The notes: generated by a model from the sequence alone, not told the origin. Positions 28,051 to 41,800 are shown, counted from the first letter of the stretch. The stretch: 64,000 bases of DNA from Anseranas semipalmata (GCA_013399115.1 VXAA01003297.1:81777-145776), one strand, 5' to 3'. Made by a program: numbers and translations.

Positions 28051-28327
28051 TCAACTGAGGAGAGTCAGGCTGCCGGTGTAGGCTGGGGGGAGAAGCCCTG
28101 CAGTGTGAAGGCACGTGAATGCAAAAATCTATTTAAAAGTTTTTTTTTTTTCCCTCTGTCTTTTTGAAGGTGGTGACTGCATTCATCGGGAACGAGGGGA
28201 CGCAGGCGGAGTGTGACGGTGGCTGCAAGCTGGGGTCCATCAGCCCCAGCTGGCTGCTAGCTGGCTCTCTCCAAACCCACCAAAAGAGCAGCAAGAGCAG
28301 CTCAGCGACTCCCCAAAAGCCGAAAAA

Positions 28328-28425
28328 GCAGGAGGTGGGTGCCCTGTTTACAGACAGGAGGATGACAGAGCGATTCGCCTGAGGCTGCCCAGCAGGCTGG
28401 TGTCAGAGCTGGGAATAAAACCGCG
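28328..28425 (-). repeat. MIR-type SINE remnant
   Basis: 'gccctgtttacagacaggag', 'gcctgaggctgcccagcagg' and 'tgtcagagctgggaataaaa' follow the order of a reverse-complemented MIR. It lies just upstream of the FAM83F CpG island. Confidence 0.6.
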
Positions 28426-31400
28426 CTGCTCTGGCTGGGAGTGTGAATAAATAGCCCCGGCTTCACACACACGTGTCCCAGCTGAGAGACTGGGGGCTGT
28501 TATGTTAAATGATGATTTTTGCGTGGTATGCGATAGTTGCTAGGGGCCCTAATCAAGATTCAGGCCCCATTGTGGTTTGCAGTGTGTACACAAAGGATGA
28601 AAAGCAGTTCTTCCCCCTTGCAGCCCTGGGACAGAGCTGGCAGAGATGAGCGAGGAAATGGGGATAAAGGCAAGGCAGTGGTGAAATACAAACATTCAGA
28701 GGCATTTGCAGTGCTTTTCATATGTGATTAGCCCTAATTGCTCACATACACAAAATGCACAATCTGTAGGAACAGAGGTGCTGGAGCTGCTCTTTGTCTA
28801 CTCTCTGTAAGTGATCACCTGCACTCAGGGTGAGTTAGTTTAAAAAAAATCCATGGATGAGGTGGGGCACTGTAGCTCTTCCCTGCTGTTCCTCTCCTTT
28901 AGATGGAAGGGAGAATTTTAGTATTCCAGACTGTCATCAATAGCTCTTCCTGGCATGAAATTCACTTCAAATTTGAAATTGCACTTTGCAGAAATATACT
29001 CCTGTGCCTATCAAATCCCCTTTAAATTTCAATATATGTCCTTTTAGCTTGATTTCCTATGGAAACGAGGCTTGCATGGCCATGGTGTCTCCATCTGTCT
29101 CTTGTCTGTCCATCTCTAATAACTTTTGAAGCCACTGGCTGATTTCAAACAAGTTTGGCAGAAGCATAATTACATCCCTACAGGTTTGTGAAAATAAATA
29201 GCCTGATAGCAAAAAGAGACCCTATCACAGTCCCCTGACAGGGAAAGTTGCAACAAGGGTTCATGCCTTATTAGACTTCAAAGATTCCATAAAAGTGGAA
29301 ACACTAATAAGTTCCTGAACTGTATGAAAAGCTTCAAATGAAGTTTATGCCATCTTAGACACCCCAGTCAATCAACCACAATAAACAAATACACAGGGGA
29401 TGCAGCTCTGTTAGTACCAGTGCTGACTGAGCTACTTGGCTTTGTTTTTTTTTTCCTTCTGTACCAGAGGCTGCCATCGGCTCTGCTATTTCATGTGTGG
29501 CTAAATAAAATCTCTTTAATCCTATATGCTGTATTCAATTGTAGCTGCACAATGTAATCTTTTGTGTTCAGCTAAGGCTCCCATATGAAAGTGACAGTAG
29601 GTTCACAAATGTATGTTTAGTTTTATATTTAAAAGTGAATGTTTTCCACGTCCAAGTAAAAGCAGCAGATTTGCAGTTTGCTGTGATGAAACGCTTAGCC
29701 CCCATCTCTCACTCTAAAAGACAGTGTTGCCTGTGTGTTGATATGAGAAATAGGGGCATGAAGCTGTGCAAAAGCTGAGAGAGACCCTTTCCCAATGCAT
29801 GCATGGTCCCCCCTCCCAATCCCCCCATTCTCCCAACTATACATTCCAACCAAGTGTATTTTGCGTACGGAGTTTTTATAAAATCTGATGATTCAGTCTC
29901 TTTTGGTATACCCTGACCCTCCGGCTGACAGCCTCACCTAAAAGACTGGTGAAAAGAGCTGTGCAAATAAACTGCCCTCTCCACCCCACAGGTAACTCAA
30001 CCCTTCAGGACTGGAGAAGCAGAAACATGTCAAGGAGGGTGGGGGGAAATTCTCATGCCTGGCTGGAACTGACAAGTGAATTCCAGTTTCCACTGTAGAT
30101 GAAGTTCCTTACCGTCTCAGCTCAGGTTTTCCTCTCTGACCTTAGCACTGGCTCAAGAGAAAGAAGAAAGGCGAAGCCTGCTTTTGAATTGGGCTGAGGC
30201 AGCTGCAAATCCAAGCAGAATTACAATATTAGACCTTTTATTTATTTATTTTTCCTGGGGATTACTTGCCGGAGGGGCTGCATGTGCATGGGCAGGGTTG
30301 GGTCTCTTTTCTTTTGACCTTTGTTTGGGTGTCGTCCCAGCCAAGCCCCGGTTAAGGTCTAGCTGAATTCTCTGGTCTGGTTCCAAAACGTTTTCCAAAG
30401 GATATAAACTAACCCATCAGGAAATACTACATCTCACTGTAACCCTCCCCAACCCCATTACAGTGTTTTAAATCTTCTGCCTTCAAACACCTCCCACGTA
30501 TATTCTGCTTACTTGGGCCTAATTGCTTCACTTTCCTTTGCAAGGCAGTGCAGGTTGTGCATTAGATAAAGATATGACACCTTATATTTAGCATTAATTG
30601 TAACTGTGCTTGTCCCATACATCTCTCTTGCCTATCCTTCCTGTGTAATTTCAGTCCCTAAATAGCCCATCTCATGCGATAGTCTTTGATAAACCTCCCA
30701 GCGGTGTTTTGCTTGTGACAAACTGCTACGGGCTCTTGTTATGCAACTTTGGGTGCTCGTTCTTAAGGAATAAAATTCTGATGCCTTCCCCTTCACCTTC
30801 TCTTTACATCTTATTTCTCCCAAGAGCAATCAGCACTGACATGCAAAATAGGAGTAAAAACATAGGGCGATATTAAAAAGAAAGGATCGTTTTTGTGATA
30901 AACCCGTTGAAAGCCTTTTTTTAATGGAGGGGAGAGTATTCTCCAAAACAAACCAACATGATTTACCAAAACCTGCCTGGTCAACTGTACTACCTTTCAC
31001 CTTTTTATGAAAAAGTAGCAACTGGTTGAAAATGAGTTTTGCAAAGAAAAGAGGATTGCTTAAGGGATGGAGGATAGAAGAGGGTGTTTTCTATTTCTCA
31101 GTGTCCCAGCTGCAGTTCAGCCTCAGGCGTTGGGGCTTTGCCATCTGGAGATGGAAGAGTAAATAAATAAGTGCCTGTGCCATGGTTGTTATTAAACACT
31201 ACACCTTCCCTGTGCTGGCTGGCACCAAAGCAAGACTCGCAAAGGCTTGGTGCAGATTGCATCTTCCCAACTCTGTTCTCTTGCAGGCAGCATCCAAGCG
31301 TTTGTTGGAAGAACACGAGACACACGGCTAGCCGCGCTCAGCTTGTCCCGGGTCTGAAATTCCATTTGCAAGGGCTGCCAACCCAGCACAGGAATGGGCG

Positions 31401-31984
31401 CGTTAGTCACGTCCTGGGGTTGGCAGAGTTAAAAAGTCTGAAACGGGGTGATCTCAGGGTGGAGGGGAAGAAGCGTTCGCCTTCACTGTTCTCTCTCCGG
31501 GTCGCTGGAGAGTGGCGGAGTGTAGGTGCGTCACCTCTGCAGCAGTGACAGGCTGCAATCTGGACGATGAAGAAATGCTTTCAGATGCTTCCTTTCTGTC
31601 ATATTACACTGCCTCAGGGAGAAAACCTAGCTGCTGAATTGGAGAATTGCCGCAACTGAGTCAAGTGCTTCTAACCTCCCACTCAGTCTTTCAGCTGTTG
31701 TTTCCATGCGAGAGTAAGTAGGTAAAGAGTCCTCTGAAGAGAGCAGAAAGGAGCAACTGTGTTTGCGGGCTTATTTCTTGCAGTAAGGTATTTGCTCACC
31801 AAGCACATGCAGAAAGGCCTGTAGCTGTTTTCCCTGGCTGCTCCCATTTACAGGGCAATCGTTTGAGGCAGTTTCCTGTAAGAAATTGTGCTGACCCAGG
31901 CCTCTTGCTTAATCTTTCAACCGCCATAGAGGCAAGGGTTCAAAACTGGTTTCAGTTCTGAACGCAGCTGAGCTACACTGAGGT

Positions 31985-32085
31985 GCCGCGGCCAGGTTGT
32001 CTGTTGTGCCTCAGTTCCCTATCTGTAAAATGAGGCAAATATTGCTCTACTTCACAGGAATGCTACAAGGAAGAGCTTTAAAAAA
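31985..32085 (+). repeat. MIR-type SINE remnant
   Basis: 'tgcctcagttccctatctgt' followed by 'aaaatgaggcaaatattgct' and 'acttcacaggaatgctacaa' is the conserved MIR core in plus orientation. Confidence 0.75.
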
Positions 32086-32940
32086 AAAAATACAACCAAA
32101 CAAGAAAGCCTAACATCACCTACGTTTGCTTTGGCTTCTTCTGCAAAGAGGGGAAAGAGCCAGGCAGCTGTAAAGTCCAAATGAGCCAAACCCTGAATGG
32201 AAGATCTCCCGAAAGAAAATAGTGGGAAATAAGCAATGCAGTCCCTGAGTAGGATGCTTAATTGCAGCTGTAATGATGCAGCTCTCAATGCACAGTGTGC
32301 TTTATAGGCAAAAGAACACCAGCCGTGGTGGCATAGGGACGTTAAGGCAGCGACAAGCCTGCAGCATCTTGTCCTTACCTGTGTCCTGGCCATGTGTCAG
32401 TGCGCATTGCGACCGACTCTTTGGGGAAGAAAATGCTCAGGTGAGAGTTGGCAGGGAGAGGCACTGAGGAACGCCGAGGGGTGGCCGGGGTGGGTGTCCC
32501 GGACAGAGGCAGGAGGAGTGGGAGCAGGGGCAGGCAGCAATGCATGGGGCAGTCTTGATATGGTGGAGCTGGCCATCAGGCAGCACAGCAAGATGGGGTG
32601 GAAGACGTAGGCTGGATGGAGTTACGCGCTGACAGCAAGGAGGAGATGTTCAAAGGCTATGTGGTGGATAAGAGGGAGTCAGTGGAGGGAGTGCAAGAGA
32701 GAAATGATGTGTCCAAGAGTGAACAAATTCAATGAAAAGCTGCATAGATAGTGGAGGAAAAGAGAGCAGTGGGAAGCCGAGATGAGGCTCTGGAGCCCAC
32801 AAAGTTTCAGCTATCCTGGGAGCTTAAAGAGCAAAAACCTGAAACAAAACAAAACACCACCACCACCCTCCTGGATTTTAGGAGGAGGAGGAAAGAATAA
32901 AACTGTGAGGCCTATTGGATGTAGGGAGAATATTAGAATT

Positions 32941-32964
32941 ATTAATATTCATTAGAATATTAAT
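32941..32964. repeat. Perfect 10-bp hairpin in AT-rich DNA
   Basis: 'attaatattc' and 'gaatattaat' are exact reverse complements with a 4-base loop, inside an AT-rich block at 32925-33010 with more partial copies of the same words. Confidence 0.85.
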
Positions 32965-33519
32965 TTATTAGACTATTAATAACTATTATAGTAAGTTGAA
33001 TTTGAAGTGGTCCCTAAACTACAAAAATAAACGGGTAGGAAGCATACTGGTCCCCACAATAAAAGCAAAACTGTGTGAAGGGAGCAGCACAGGAAAGAAA
33101 AGGGGACTGCTCTGAAGGGAGATGCAGAAGTGTGGGCTTAGACCTGGTGATGGAACGAGCAGATTTGCAATTCATGAGCATAAAGAGAGATATAGATAGG
33201 TTTTAAGATGTGGTAGAATTGTGCTTATTGGATTTGGAAGATGCCCTTTACTGGTCAGCACATGTTAACCTCTGATGCCTATTTAGCTTAAAAGTCCCCA
33301 GAGAGGCAACGTAGAGCAGGTCAGCTGCTCAATCAGGAGCACCGGTAGCTCCACGGGATGGCTCCCGCCTGTTCGCTTGCCAGTGCTTCCATCCAGCAAA
33401 CAAAAGGAGCCGACCAGACCTCCCTCGTCAAGGGCTGTTTCCAGAGGTATGTCAGAGTTGCAAAAGCAAAACTTTACAGGAAGTGGCATTTGAAATCTAC
33501 CGTTTAATTTTGTTTTGCC

Positions 33520-33882
33520 TTATAAATCCAGAACTACGGCCATAAAAAAAAGGTACCAGGTGACATCCCCTGCCTCTGTTCTGGCTGCTGTTACTGTGGA
33601 CAAAGCATCCTTCATCAGCTTGAGCGTGACCCTGCGCAGCAGCACGTAGCCCAGGCTCAAACGATGCCCCAGGTAGTACTGCATCCTGGCCTCAGCCACA
33701 CAAGGAGTGACTGGCGTAGTCCCTGCTCTTGATGCAGGAGATGCTCCTACCTTGGACATCAGCAGGGAAGAGTTTCTAAGCCAGCCAGCCCGAGGCTTGG
33801 TTGTGGTCTTGGTCCTGAGGCAGTGCCACAGGGACAGTGACCCACGCTGTCCCTGCCGGAGTATACAAGCACCTGAATTCAT
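33520..33882 (-). CDS. Unrecognised 120-codon ORF, doubtful gene
   Basis: The frame encodes 120 residues without a domain I recognise. The centre, around 'RMQYYLGHRLSLGYVLLRRV' and 'LKLMKDALSTVTAARTEAG', has G/C-ending codons and a composition more protein-like than its surroundings. No signal peptide or membrane segment stands out, and no flanking splice structure is evident. It could be a decayed exon, a processed fragment or chance. It is the best unexplained open frame in the intergenic region. Confidence 0.15.
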   Translation of the reverse strand: MNSGACILRQGQRGSLSLWHCLRTKTTTKPRAGWLRNSSLLMSKVGASPASRAGTTPVTPCVAEARMQYYLGHRLSLGYVLLRRVTLKLMKDALSTVTAARTEAGDVTWYLFFMAVVLDL

Positions 33883-36019
33883 GTTGAGAATTTTGTATTT
33901 TTAGATCAGCAATAGCAGAAAGATCTGGTTTTGAATCCTCCCAAAGCAAAACCTAAATGCATAATGCACTTATGTTCCTCCAGTGACTGTTTTTAGATCC
34001 ATTTCTTTTGCAACTCAATTAATCGAGATTTCGCTGCTCATTTTAAAATAAGTGGCATCTCTCTTAGGCAGGTTTACAGCTTTCAGTCTTAGAGGTTTAA
34101 AAATAATCAAATGGATTCTGAGCTAATCCAGCTTCATAAACCTTCTTATTGTTAATATCTCAATGCTTTGGTCATCATATTTAAGAGATTCCTTTCCTCA
34201 AAGGGAAATCTTTCATACAGATCCCCCCCCATCTATTTTGAGGCTGCAGAAGGTTATCATGCTGGCACCCTCATGCGAAATGCATAGGAGGAAGGGAGGG
34301 GGAGGAGGAGCTGTAGCAGAAATAAGCCACGGCTCTGAGTTTATCCATGGTGTCCCCGTCCCTCCCCGCCTTTTCTCCTGAGGATGGGGAACCCACAGAT
34401 CTCTTTTCTGTTGTTTGTTTAACCTATCCCTCTCACCTGCTTTTTTCTACTTGCCCTGTCATCCTTTTGCGGGATCTTTCAAAAATCTTCCCTGAAGAAT
34501 GACTATGGGCATTTTTCCTTTTACTCTTCCAGCAAGGCTGGCTCAACAACTTGTTGCTGCTTGTCAGACCCCCACACCTTCTCCTTCCCCACCTTCCTGT
34601 CTTTATTTCCTTCTGCTGGAGAGGCAGCTGCATCCCCTGGGAAAGCACGCAGCCTGTGGCAGATCCCCATCCTTCCTGGAGTACCTCTGCTCTGACAGGT
34701 GGAATGACAGAGTCCAGTCTTCATGGCTCTACGTCCACTCTGTTGAGGCTGCCAATTAGTAGAGGAAACGCTGATTGCATTTCCCCACCCCCCACCCCAT
34801 GCTGACAATTGACCTAAAAGCCACAGTAAGGCAGGAAATGCAATTAGACAGCAGATGATCTTGGGAAGGGCTGCAACTAATGGCTTAGCATTTTGCATTT
34901 TTCACAAACATTTAATTTATCCTTGTACTCTTCCTACAAGTTGCATATGGGATGTAGTGGGGTCATTTCGTCCTGTTATGTAGGGTAATTGCCCTGCGAT
35001 CCTATCAACACTGCAGAGCAATGTGAATAGCATATTAGAGCTCGAATATCACTCTTGCCAATGCTTGGGGTAACACTGCAGCAGGCAATGCGAGGGATGT
35101 ACTGGTGGCCTTGGTCACCAGGTGGAACAGGGACTTTCCAGCCAGCTTCAGCTGGGAGCATTAGCTGCAGCAAGGCTCTTTTGAGCTTTTGGCCACATCC
35201 ACCATGGCAGAGCAATGTCACAGCCTGTGTCCATCACCTCCAGGAAGCTCCTGCTGACACTCAACATTGCAGAAGAAAGGCAGCCGTGACACCCTCGGGA
35301 ACAAGAAGGGCCGTATGCAGGTCCCAGTATGGGAGACTGGGCCAGCCTGACATTTAGGATGGGGAATGGATATGCTCCTGCTCTGCATGTTCAGCACAGG
35401 AATGCCTTCTGGGCTGATGCGGCCGTATACTGCCAGGGGACTCCACAGCAGTGCAGGTAAGCTACTTTTATGAACACTGACCTGGCAAATTAGTTAGATG
35501 AGGATGATTCCCTGCCTTCCTCTACTCAATGGCCTGCCAGTCCCTTTTGTTCTAAGCTCATCTGTATTTGGAAGGTAAATACAAATTACGCCCGTGGTGA
35601 CCTTTAGAACTAGAAGCCTTTACAGTTTGCATAACACTGCAGATGTATATGCCATGATAACAAATAAGCTAGGGCAATTACGGAATAAATCCTTGCCCCA
35701 GAGAGATGCCCAGATATGAATGGTGGAGCACACTGCCAAACATAAAGTATAGATCAACCAGAGAGGAGCATGCTGGAAGCAGCCAGGGTTTTTGCAAGAG
35801 GAGGGAAGAAAGTCTATCCAACATGAACAGGCTCCAAGGGCAAGCTGAAAGAAGTCAGAAAGCCAGAGGGGATGAGAAAGACAGTGAAGGTGATAGTTAA
35901 AGCATGCACAAGGATAAGGGCCCAAAGTCAGGGGTTGTAAGAAATGATAAGAAATGCTGTGTTGGCAGAAATGTAATCATGGAAAAGGAAGGGGATCTTG
36001 AAGTTTGACATCCACAGCT

Positions 36020-36105
36020 CTGCCGTCATCCTGCTATGCTACCTTTGGCACATCACTTCAGCCTTCACCTGCCTTCCCTCCTACACTTTGTAAGTCTGAG
36101 CTCCT
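36020..36105 (+). repeat. Possible MIR-type SINE remnant
   Basis: 'ctatgctacctttggcacat' followed by 'cacttcagccttcacctgcc' resembles the MIR 'gtgaccttgggcaagtcactt' core in plus orientation, strongly diverged. Confidence 0.35.
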
Positions 36106-36116
36106 TGACTTGCTCC

Positions 36117-36154
36117 AAAATAAAATAAAATAAAATAAAATAAAAATAAAAAAA
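36117..36154. repeat. (TAAAA)n microsatellite
   Basis: About seven pentanucleotide TAAAA units ending in an A-run. It directly follows the possible MIR remnant and may have grown from a poly-A tail. Confidence 0.9.
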
Positions 36155-37892
36155 TTGTAAGACTGCCATTACTACAGGCATGTGAAGTGCCCACTGCAAC
36201 AAGGCTCAGAACTCAGCTGGTGCATCTCTAACACGAAAGACAGCAAAATCCAATGGAAGATGAAAAGCGGTTGGTCTTGGAAGAAGACTTGGCATCTCTG
36301 TTAACAAAGACTGGCAGCCTCTGATGTAGGGATGAAACAAAACCAGATGCTGAAGAGGAGAGGGCAATGCCATCCACCAAGAGCACAGCCTGTTCTTGGC
36401 AGGGTCATAAGAGAAAGAGAAATGAAGAGAAAGAAAGAAATACTGAAACCGTGGTATGTGGGTGGAGGTGGGGAAGAGACGAGCAATGGTTTGGTGGAGA
36501 AGGCAGGTGCTATTTTAGTCAGACTGGGCTAATTTCAGCTCTGATGTAACTCCATTTACGTCAGTTTTAGTCAGTTGAATTACACAAAAGATTAATTTGG
36601 GTCAGAATATTGAGGTGAGGTTGAGTCAGCCTAAAATAAATTTTGGGGTATGAGGAAGAGATGTGGTGAAACGGGGACCAGGTGAAGAAGAGGAGCCATC
36701 CTGGATTTGGAGAGACATTTGTGAAGGGAGAACAGAGATGAGAGAGGAAGAGAAAGAGGGAGCAAAGGGAAACCAGCCACAGGACCCCGCAGGGATGTTG
36801 GCCAATGATTTTCATTCCAACCCAGCCCAGGTCAGTTTGCAAGGAAAGACAGTCTGCTCCCAGAGCTCTGCAGTGCCGTACTCACTGAGAGATCGTAAAA
36901 ATTAATCTTTGTTTTTATTTTTTGTGTTTAATCACAAAACCTTCTGGGTTTAACCTGAAATAGACTTTGGATCAGGGTTTCACAGGGCTGCAGAAGCAGC
37001 TGCATTTAGCAGGGTGAATGGGTCTGATTCACTCCTGGTACAGCTTCCCTGGAGTCGATGGAAATTAATTTGTTCCATTAACTCTCCAGAGATGGCATGA
37101 AAGCCAAATGAAACCAGACAGGGCCATTCTCAAGCTGACAAAAGCATCCATACCTTAACTCTCACCAGCCTGCCCCTGTAACACATGGAAAAAGTGTCTA
37201 AAGTACTTGACACCATCTTTAAGGTTTGCAAAGAAGTGCCTCTCAATGGAGCACAGGAAATAAAAGAATGATGCCATTTCACTTAATGAAATGAAAACAA
37301 AAAATAATTAAGTGCATCTCTTCCTTCCTTCCTTTCCACTCCACTCTTTTTCTTTCCCTGCATATGCTTTCCATCAATTGCTTGTGATGCTTCTTAAATT
37401 GGTGTTTACTTTTCATAACTCTATGTACTGAGATAATTTAACATCACAAACTCCTGAAGTTTCTTTTCTCTCTCCTGTCCTCATTTCCCCTCGCTTTTAT
37501 TTTCCCATTCAGTTTGTGCATTGTTGTTCTTTGAGATCATGATCTTTAATTGTATTTTATTTTCATTCCCTTCCTCTATAGCTTGGGCCTATTTTTATTC
37601 CTGTGTTGTCTTTTCCCTTATTCGGCATCAGCTTTAGTTAAGAGAAAAAGGTTGGTAGCATATAAAGATTAACCATCTCTTTCATATCCATCTAAACTCA
37701 GCTCCCCCAGTTTCCCACCTTCCACAAATACTTGGTACTGCACAAGAAAAACATGCACAAAGCTCTCTCGTCTCATGTTCAATCACCATAGTAAACACAA
37801 ACTCTCTTCTACAACATTCAATCATTATATTTAGTCTTAATATCACGCTTTTCATCTGCAAACACCCACACATGCATTGGTTAATTTGTCCT

Positions 37893-37990
37893 TAGAACAG
37901 CCTTGCAAGGTAGGTAATTACGTGTTATTATCTCCATTTTACACATAAGGAAACTCCAGGAGAAATTATGAAACTCCTAACAAGCACACA
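37893..37990 (-). repeat. MIR-type SINE remnant
   Basis: 'ccttgcaaggtaggtaatta', 'gttattatctccattttaca' and 'cataaggaaactccaggaga' match the reverse complement of the MIR core in order. Confidence 0.65.
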
Positions 37991-38659
37991 TACCCACAAA
38001 TCTAAACAGGTACTAACTACAACTTCTACAAACACACACATACACACAGTAGTCTACCTACACATTAGTCTTTGCTGAAAATAAGGGACCAGCGAGCTCA
38101 CTGTAGGGTGGGAGAGAGGCACTGAACACATTGCATCCACCAGAAAGGAAATTTCTCAGCCCGTGAGATTGGCCTGGGCAGCAGAGGAGAGGTGCAGGAA
38201 GCAAACACCGAGGTCTCTGCAGCACACTCTGTAGTTTCTGGGCAGCACTCATTGACTTCCCTTTCCTGCAGATGAGCAAATGTGCGAGGTGAACTCCTCC
38301 TTGCCCCCACGTACTTTTTCTGAAGTACCACCAAGGGTTGATTTCATATTTGCAGTTTCACCACTGGTGACCGCCCTCACTCTATCAACACTTGTTTCTG
38401 ACAAGAAGTTGGGAAAACCCAGTCATGCACAACCCCCAAGTGAGCTCCTGACCTATTTGAATGCTAATTACCTCTTAGTGCTCTACCCGACTAGTTCTAC
38501 TGCCTATCAAGATGTCACGATGGGAAGATAATAGACCTTCTGGACCAGAGGCAGCCGCACACACAAAACCATAAGAAAATGGAAGAAACACCAGTGGGAA
38601 AGCCAGAGAACTAAAATGAAGACACGAGCAATTAAATTGCTCCAGGATGTCAGCAGCCT

Positions 38660-38860
38660 ATGCCAGCGTACCCTGCGTGCAGCAGCTGCCCCGCGCCACA
38701 GGGACAGGATGCTCCGTTCTGGTCCCACGCGCTGCTCCCCGGTGCAGAAGAGGCTCCAGCGACCCTGTGGTGCTCGGAGGATCACTTTCAGAGGTTCAGA
38801 TCCTCGAGTGCATTTAGATATTGTATTCCCACTTACGCGAGGGAGGTCCACTGTAACTAA
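38660..38860. other. GC-rich, CpG-bearing patch without a gene
   Basis: A short stretch with many CpG dinucleotides and GC well above the neighbours, starting near 'cagcgtaccctgcgtgcagc'. Short open frames on both strands reflect composition. It could be an orphan CpG-island fragment or an old exon. Confidence 0.3.
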
Positions 38861-41800
38861 TGGGCGTTAGATGCTGTTAATATAAATACATTCTATGGGT
38901 AAATAAAGAGCTCTGTAAGGATTCAGGACCTTGTGACTCCCCATTTCATTGTCCTCCATTCAGCATGACACTGAGGCTTGTGGACTTGGGAGTCACAGCT
39001 CAACAGACATCATCCTCTTCCCCCTTTGCTGGTCCAGCTGTCTTATTTCCTGAACTGGTCACATCATAGCTACATCCAGACAAATGATTTCAATGTCACC
39101 TTCCTTTCACCCCTTGTGTTTTGGGGGGGACTGGGGACAAAGCTGTAGGACAGAGATCGCCAAGTTCAATATACAGTGCTTGTTCCATAAAAACTAACAC
39201 AAGGCCCTGTGTTTTCTCTGTATCAATAAACACATTAAGTATTTTTTCTATACCAGATTTTCTTAAAATCTCTTACTGTTTTTAGCTTTTCCAACCAGGG
39301 TTGTGTCCCTGCTGTATTCAGTTTTTCCTGTCAGTTTTCTACACGTCATAATTTCTGCTTTAGAACAATTGCGGTCTCTCTCTTTTTTTATTTTCTTTCT
39401 TTCCCCTAGCTGGCATATGTTACTTTTTTATTTCTAATTGCTGCCTGAGCTCTGCCACTGATCCAGCACAGGCTGCTGCTTCCTAAAATACAGATACTGA
39501 TGCCAAGGCTGAAACTTCACAGTGTTCTGCCAGACCTGCTGACTCTGGATCCCGTCATCGCAGGGGTCCTCTCAGCTCCATCCCTTCTTAATTGCAATCA
39601 ATCTTCCATACCGTGGGAGCGACCCAAACCTCTGCACCAGTTCCTGACCTGACCGTCCATGCGCTGTGCCAACAGGGAGGGAAGGTCAGCCCTGTCTTAC
39701 AAACTACAAGTTGACAAGGTGAGGCAAAATACTTATTCCAGGAAAAAAAAAAAAAAAGTGGTCCCGCATAGATCAGTGACCTCTGCTTTAAGGACTCTCC
39801 TTTCCTTGGTGCTTTTTGCCCCTAGGTAAAGGGTCTGAGTGCCAGCAAAGCACCTGTGCTGGTATGGCCATGCCAGACTCACCACGTATGGACTGGCTGG
39901 CCATGCCTGTGCGTGGCTGGAGGGGTCCAGCCCCCATCTGTGTATGCTGGGCTTGGGAAGCCACCCTGCTTCGCTGGGAGAGGAGGGAGGAGTGCCAGGG
40001 GCGCGGACAGAGGAGTTACTGCTTGCACAGTGGTGGTGCCGTAGGTCCTGCAGCGTGAACAACTCTTAAGAGGGATTTCAAGTCAGGGAGGGAAATAATT
40101 TACTGGTATAATGTGAGCTGAGACATTCAGATGAGACAAAAGCACCTGCTGCTTTGGCCCATCACAGTGACCCATCCTGCCTCACTGCTTTGTTGTGCTA
40201 CTCCTGTCTGCTTGCCTGTATCCACCTCTTATCATGAGCTAGAAGCTGCAGGAGCTCTGGGGCCTGGCCATAGCGCCAGCCCCATGGAGTCTTGGTCGGA
40301 TTTAGCATCCCTGAGTGCTTATGGCAACTTGTGAATAATCCTAACAAATACTAAAACAATACTAGCAAAACTTAAAAAAAAAAAAAGTCATGGAAAGCAA
40401 ATGTACACACTGGTGTGGGAGAAGGTGATGGTGAAGTGTAGGAACAATGCAGAATGAATTTCAATTTTTCATAACAAAGCATTTGAGCTGGGGATGCACG
40501 ACGAAGGAATTAGAAGCTGTGATGATGAAGACAAGAGCTTCCAGCTAATGTGGGAGTGCAAAGGGAGACAGTGGCAGGATGCAAATAGGAGGCTGTTGTG
40601 ATGGCAGTGCTGAGCCAGCCAAGCCTTGTCTATACTAGCATCACACATCCTATTAGAAAGAGTTTTGCACCCACGCTCTAAGTAACAGGATGCTCAACAT
40701 AAATTTGAATTTTGCATGAACAAAAGACAGCTGTATTAAAAAATGGGTTAGTCAGTCTCGGTTATTGCTTTTTGAACACAACATGTGTCTTGTATGTGCT
40801 AGGCTTCAGCCTCCTTGGGCACTGTGTTCCTCAACATGCTAGCTCTTCTTTACATGAGATACTCATCTATGTGCATTTGCAACACAGTCGCTCCTCACTG
40901 ACTCCCCTGTGAGGTTTGTCACTCTGCACGAGATGGGTCTCCACCGAACAGTGTCCTCAACTTCCCCTGCATGGACTGCGCGCATCCATGCGGGATGCTT
41001 GGCTTGACCACTTCCTGCGGAACAGTCACGCCACACTCACCAGCTTGGGTTAGTTACTGAGCTGCACTAGCTCTAAGTTAGCTGGCTCTTTTTCCAAAAT
41101 GATGCATTTACCCTACACAGACAAGGTGGGGAAAAAGAAACCACGACTGCAGCAGCTTTTTCAATAAGCTGGAGGCTGCAGAAATAAGGAAGGTAGAAAC
41201 AATAAAGCGTAATATTACGAGTACATTGAGAAGAGTTTTGGAGCTGTGGTCAGCTTTGTCTGAGTCATGAGAAAAGAAAACCACGAGGCTTTGACCATAT
41301 TAGACTGCCTTACCCACGTAAATATAAAGATTCTTTAAATAGATGAAAGATGATAATTATAATTTCAAAGAGGAGTAAATCACTACCCACACCCTTTGCC
41401 TCCCTACCTGAAGATCTTATCAAATTAAATTATGATCTCTTTCTGGAATAACGAGGTAGAACCTTAACCAGTAAAAATTGGAATAGCTCCGTGGGCTTAA
41501 AGCATAGAACAGTGACTTACTCAGGCAAAGCTCAGTCCCCCTGCCTGCTCAGATGTCCTCCTCCTCCCAGTCACACTCAAACCTGCGTGTGCCACAGCCA
41601 CACACTCGCGCTAAAACAGACTGGCGTTCAGAGGCAGCTGCCTCTAGACCTGGGGAAGCCAGCATCTCAGAAGAATAGGCTTCATATTTAAACATTTATT
41701 GCGAGGACAATAAAAACACCAGCCTTTTGTTAGCAATGGTATCTCTCATCACAGCGGTTGGCTTTCAATTCGCTGACAGAGCCAAAGGCTTCAGAAGACT

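Noticed and set aside
31171..31548. 125-codon plus-strand open frame
   Set aside because: It has no recognisable domain or conserved splice structure, and another open frame overlaps it on the opposite strand; composition explains it.
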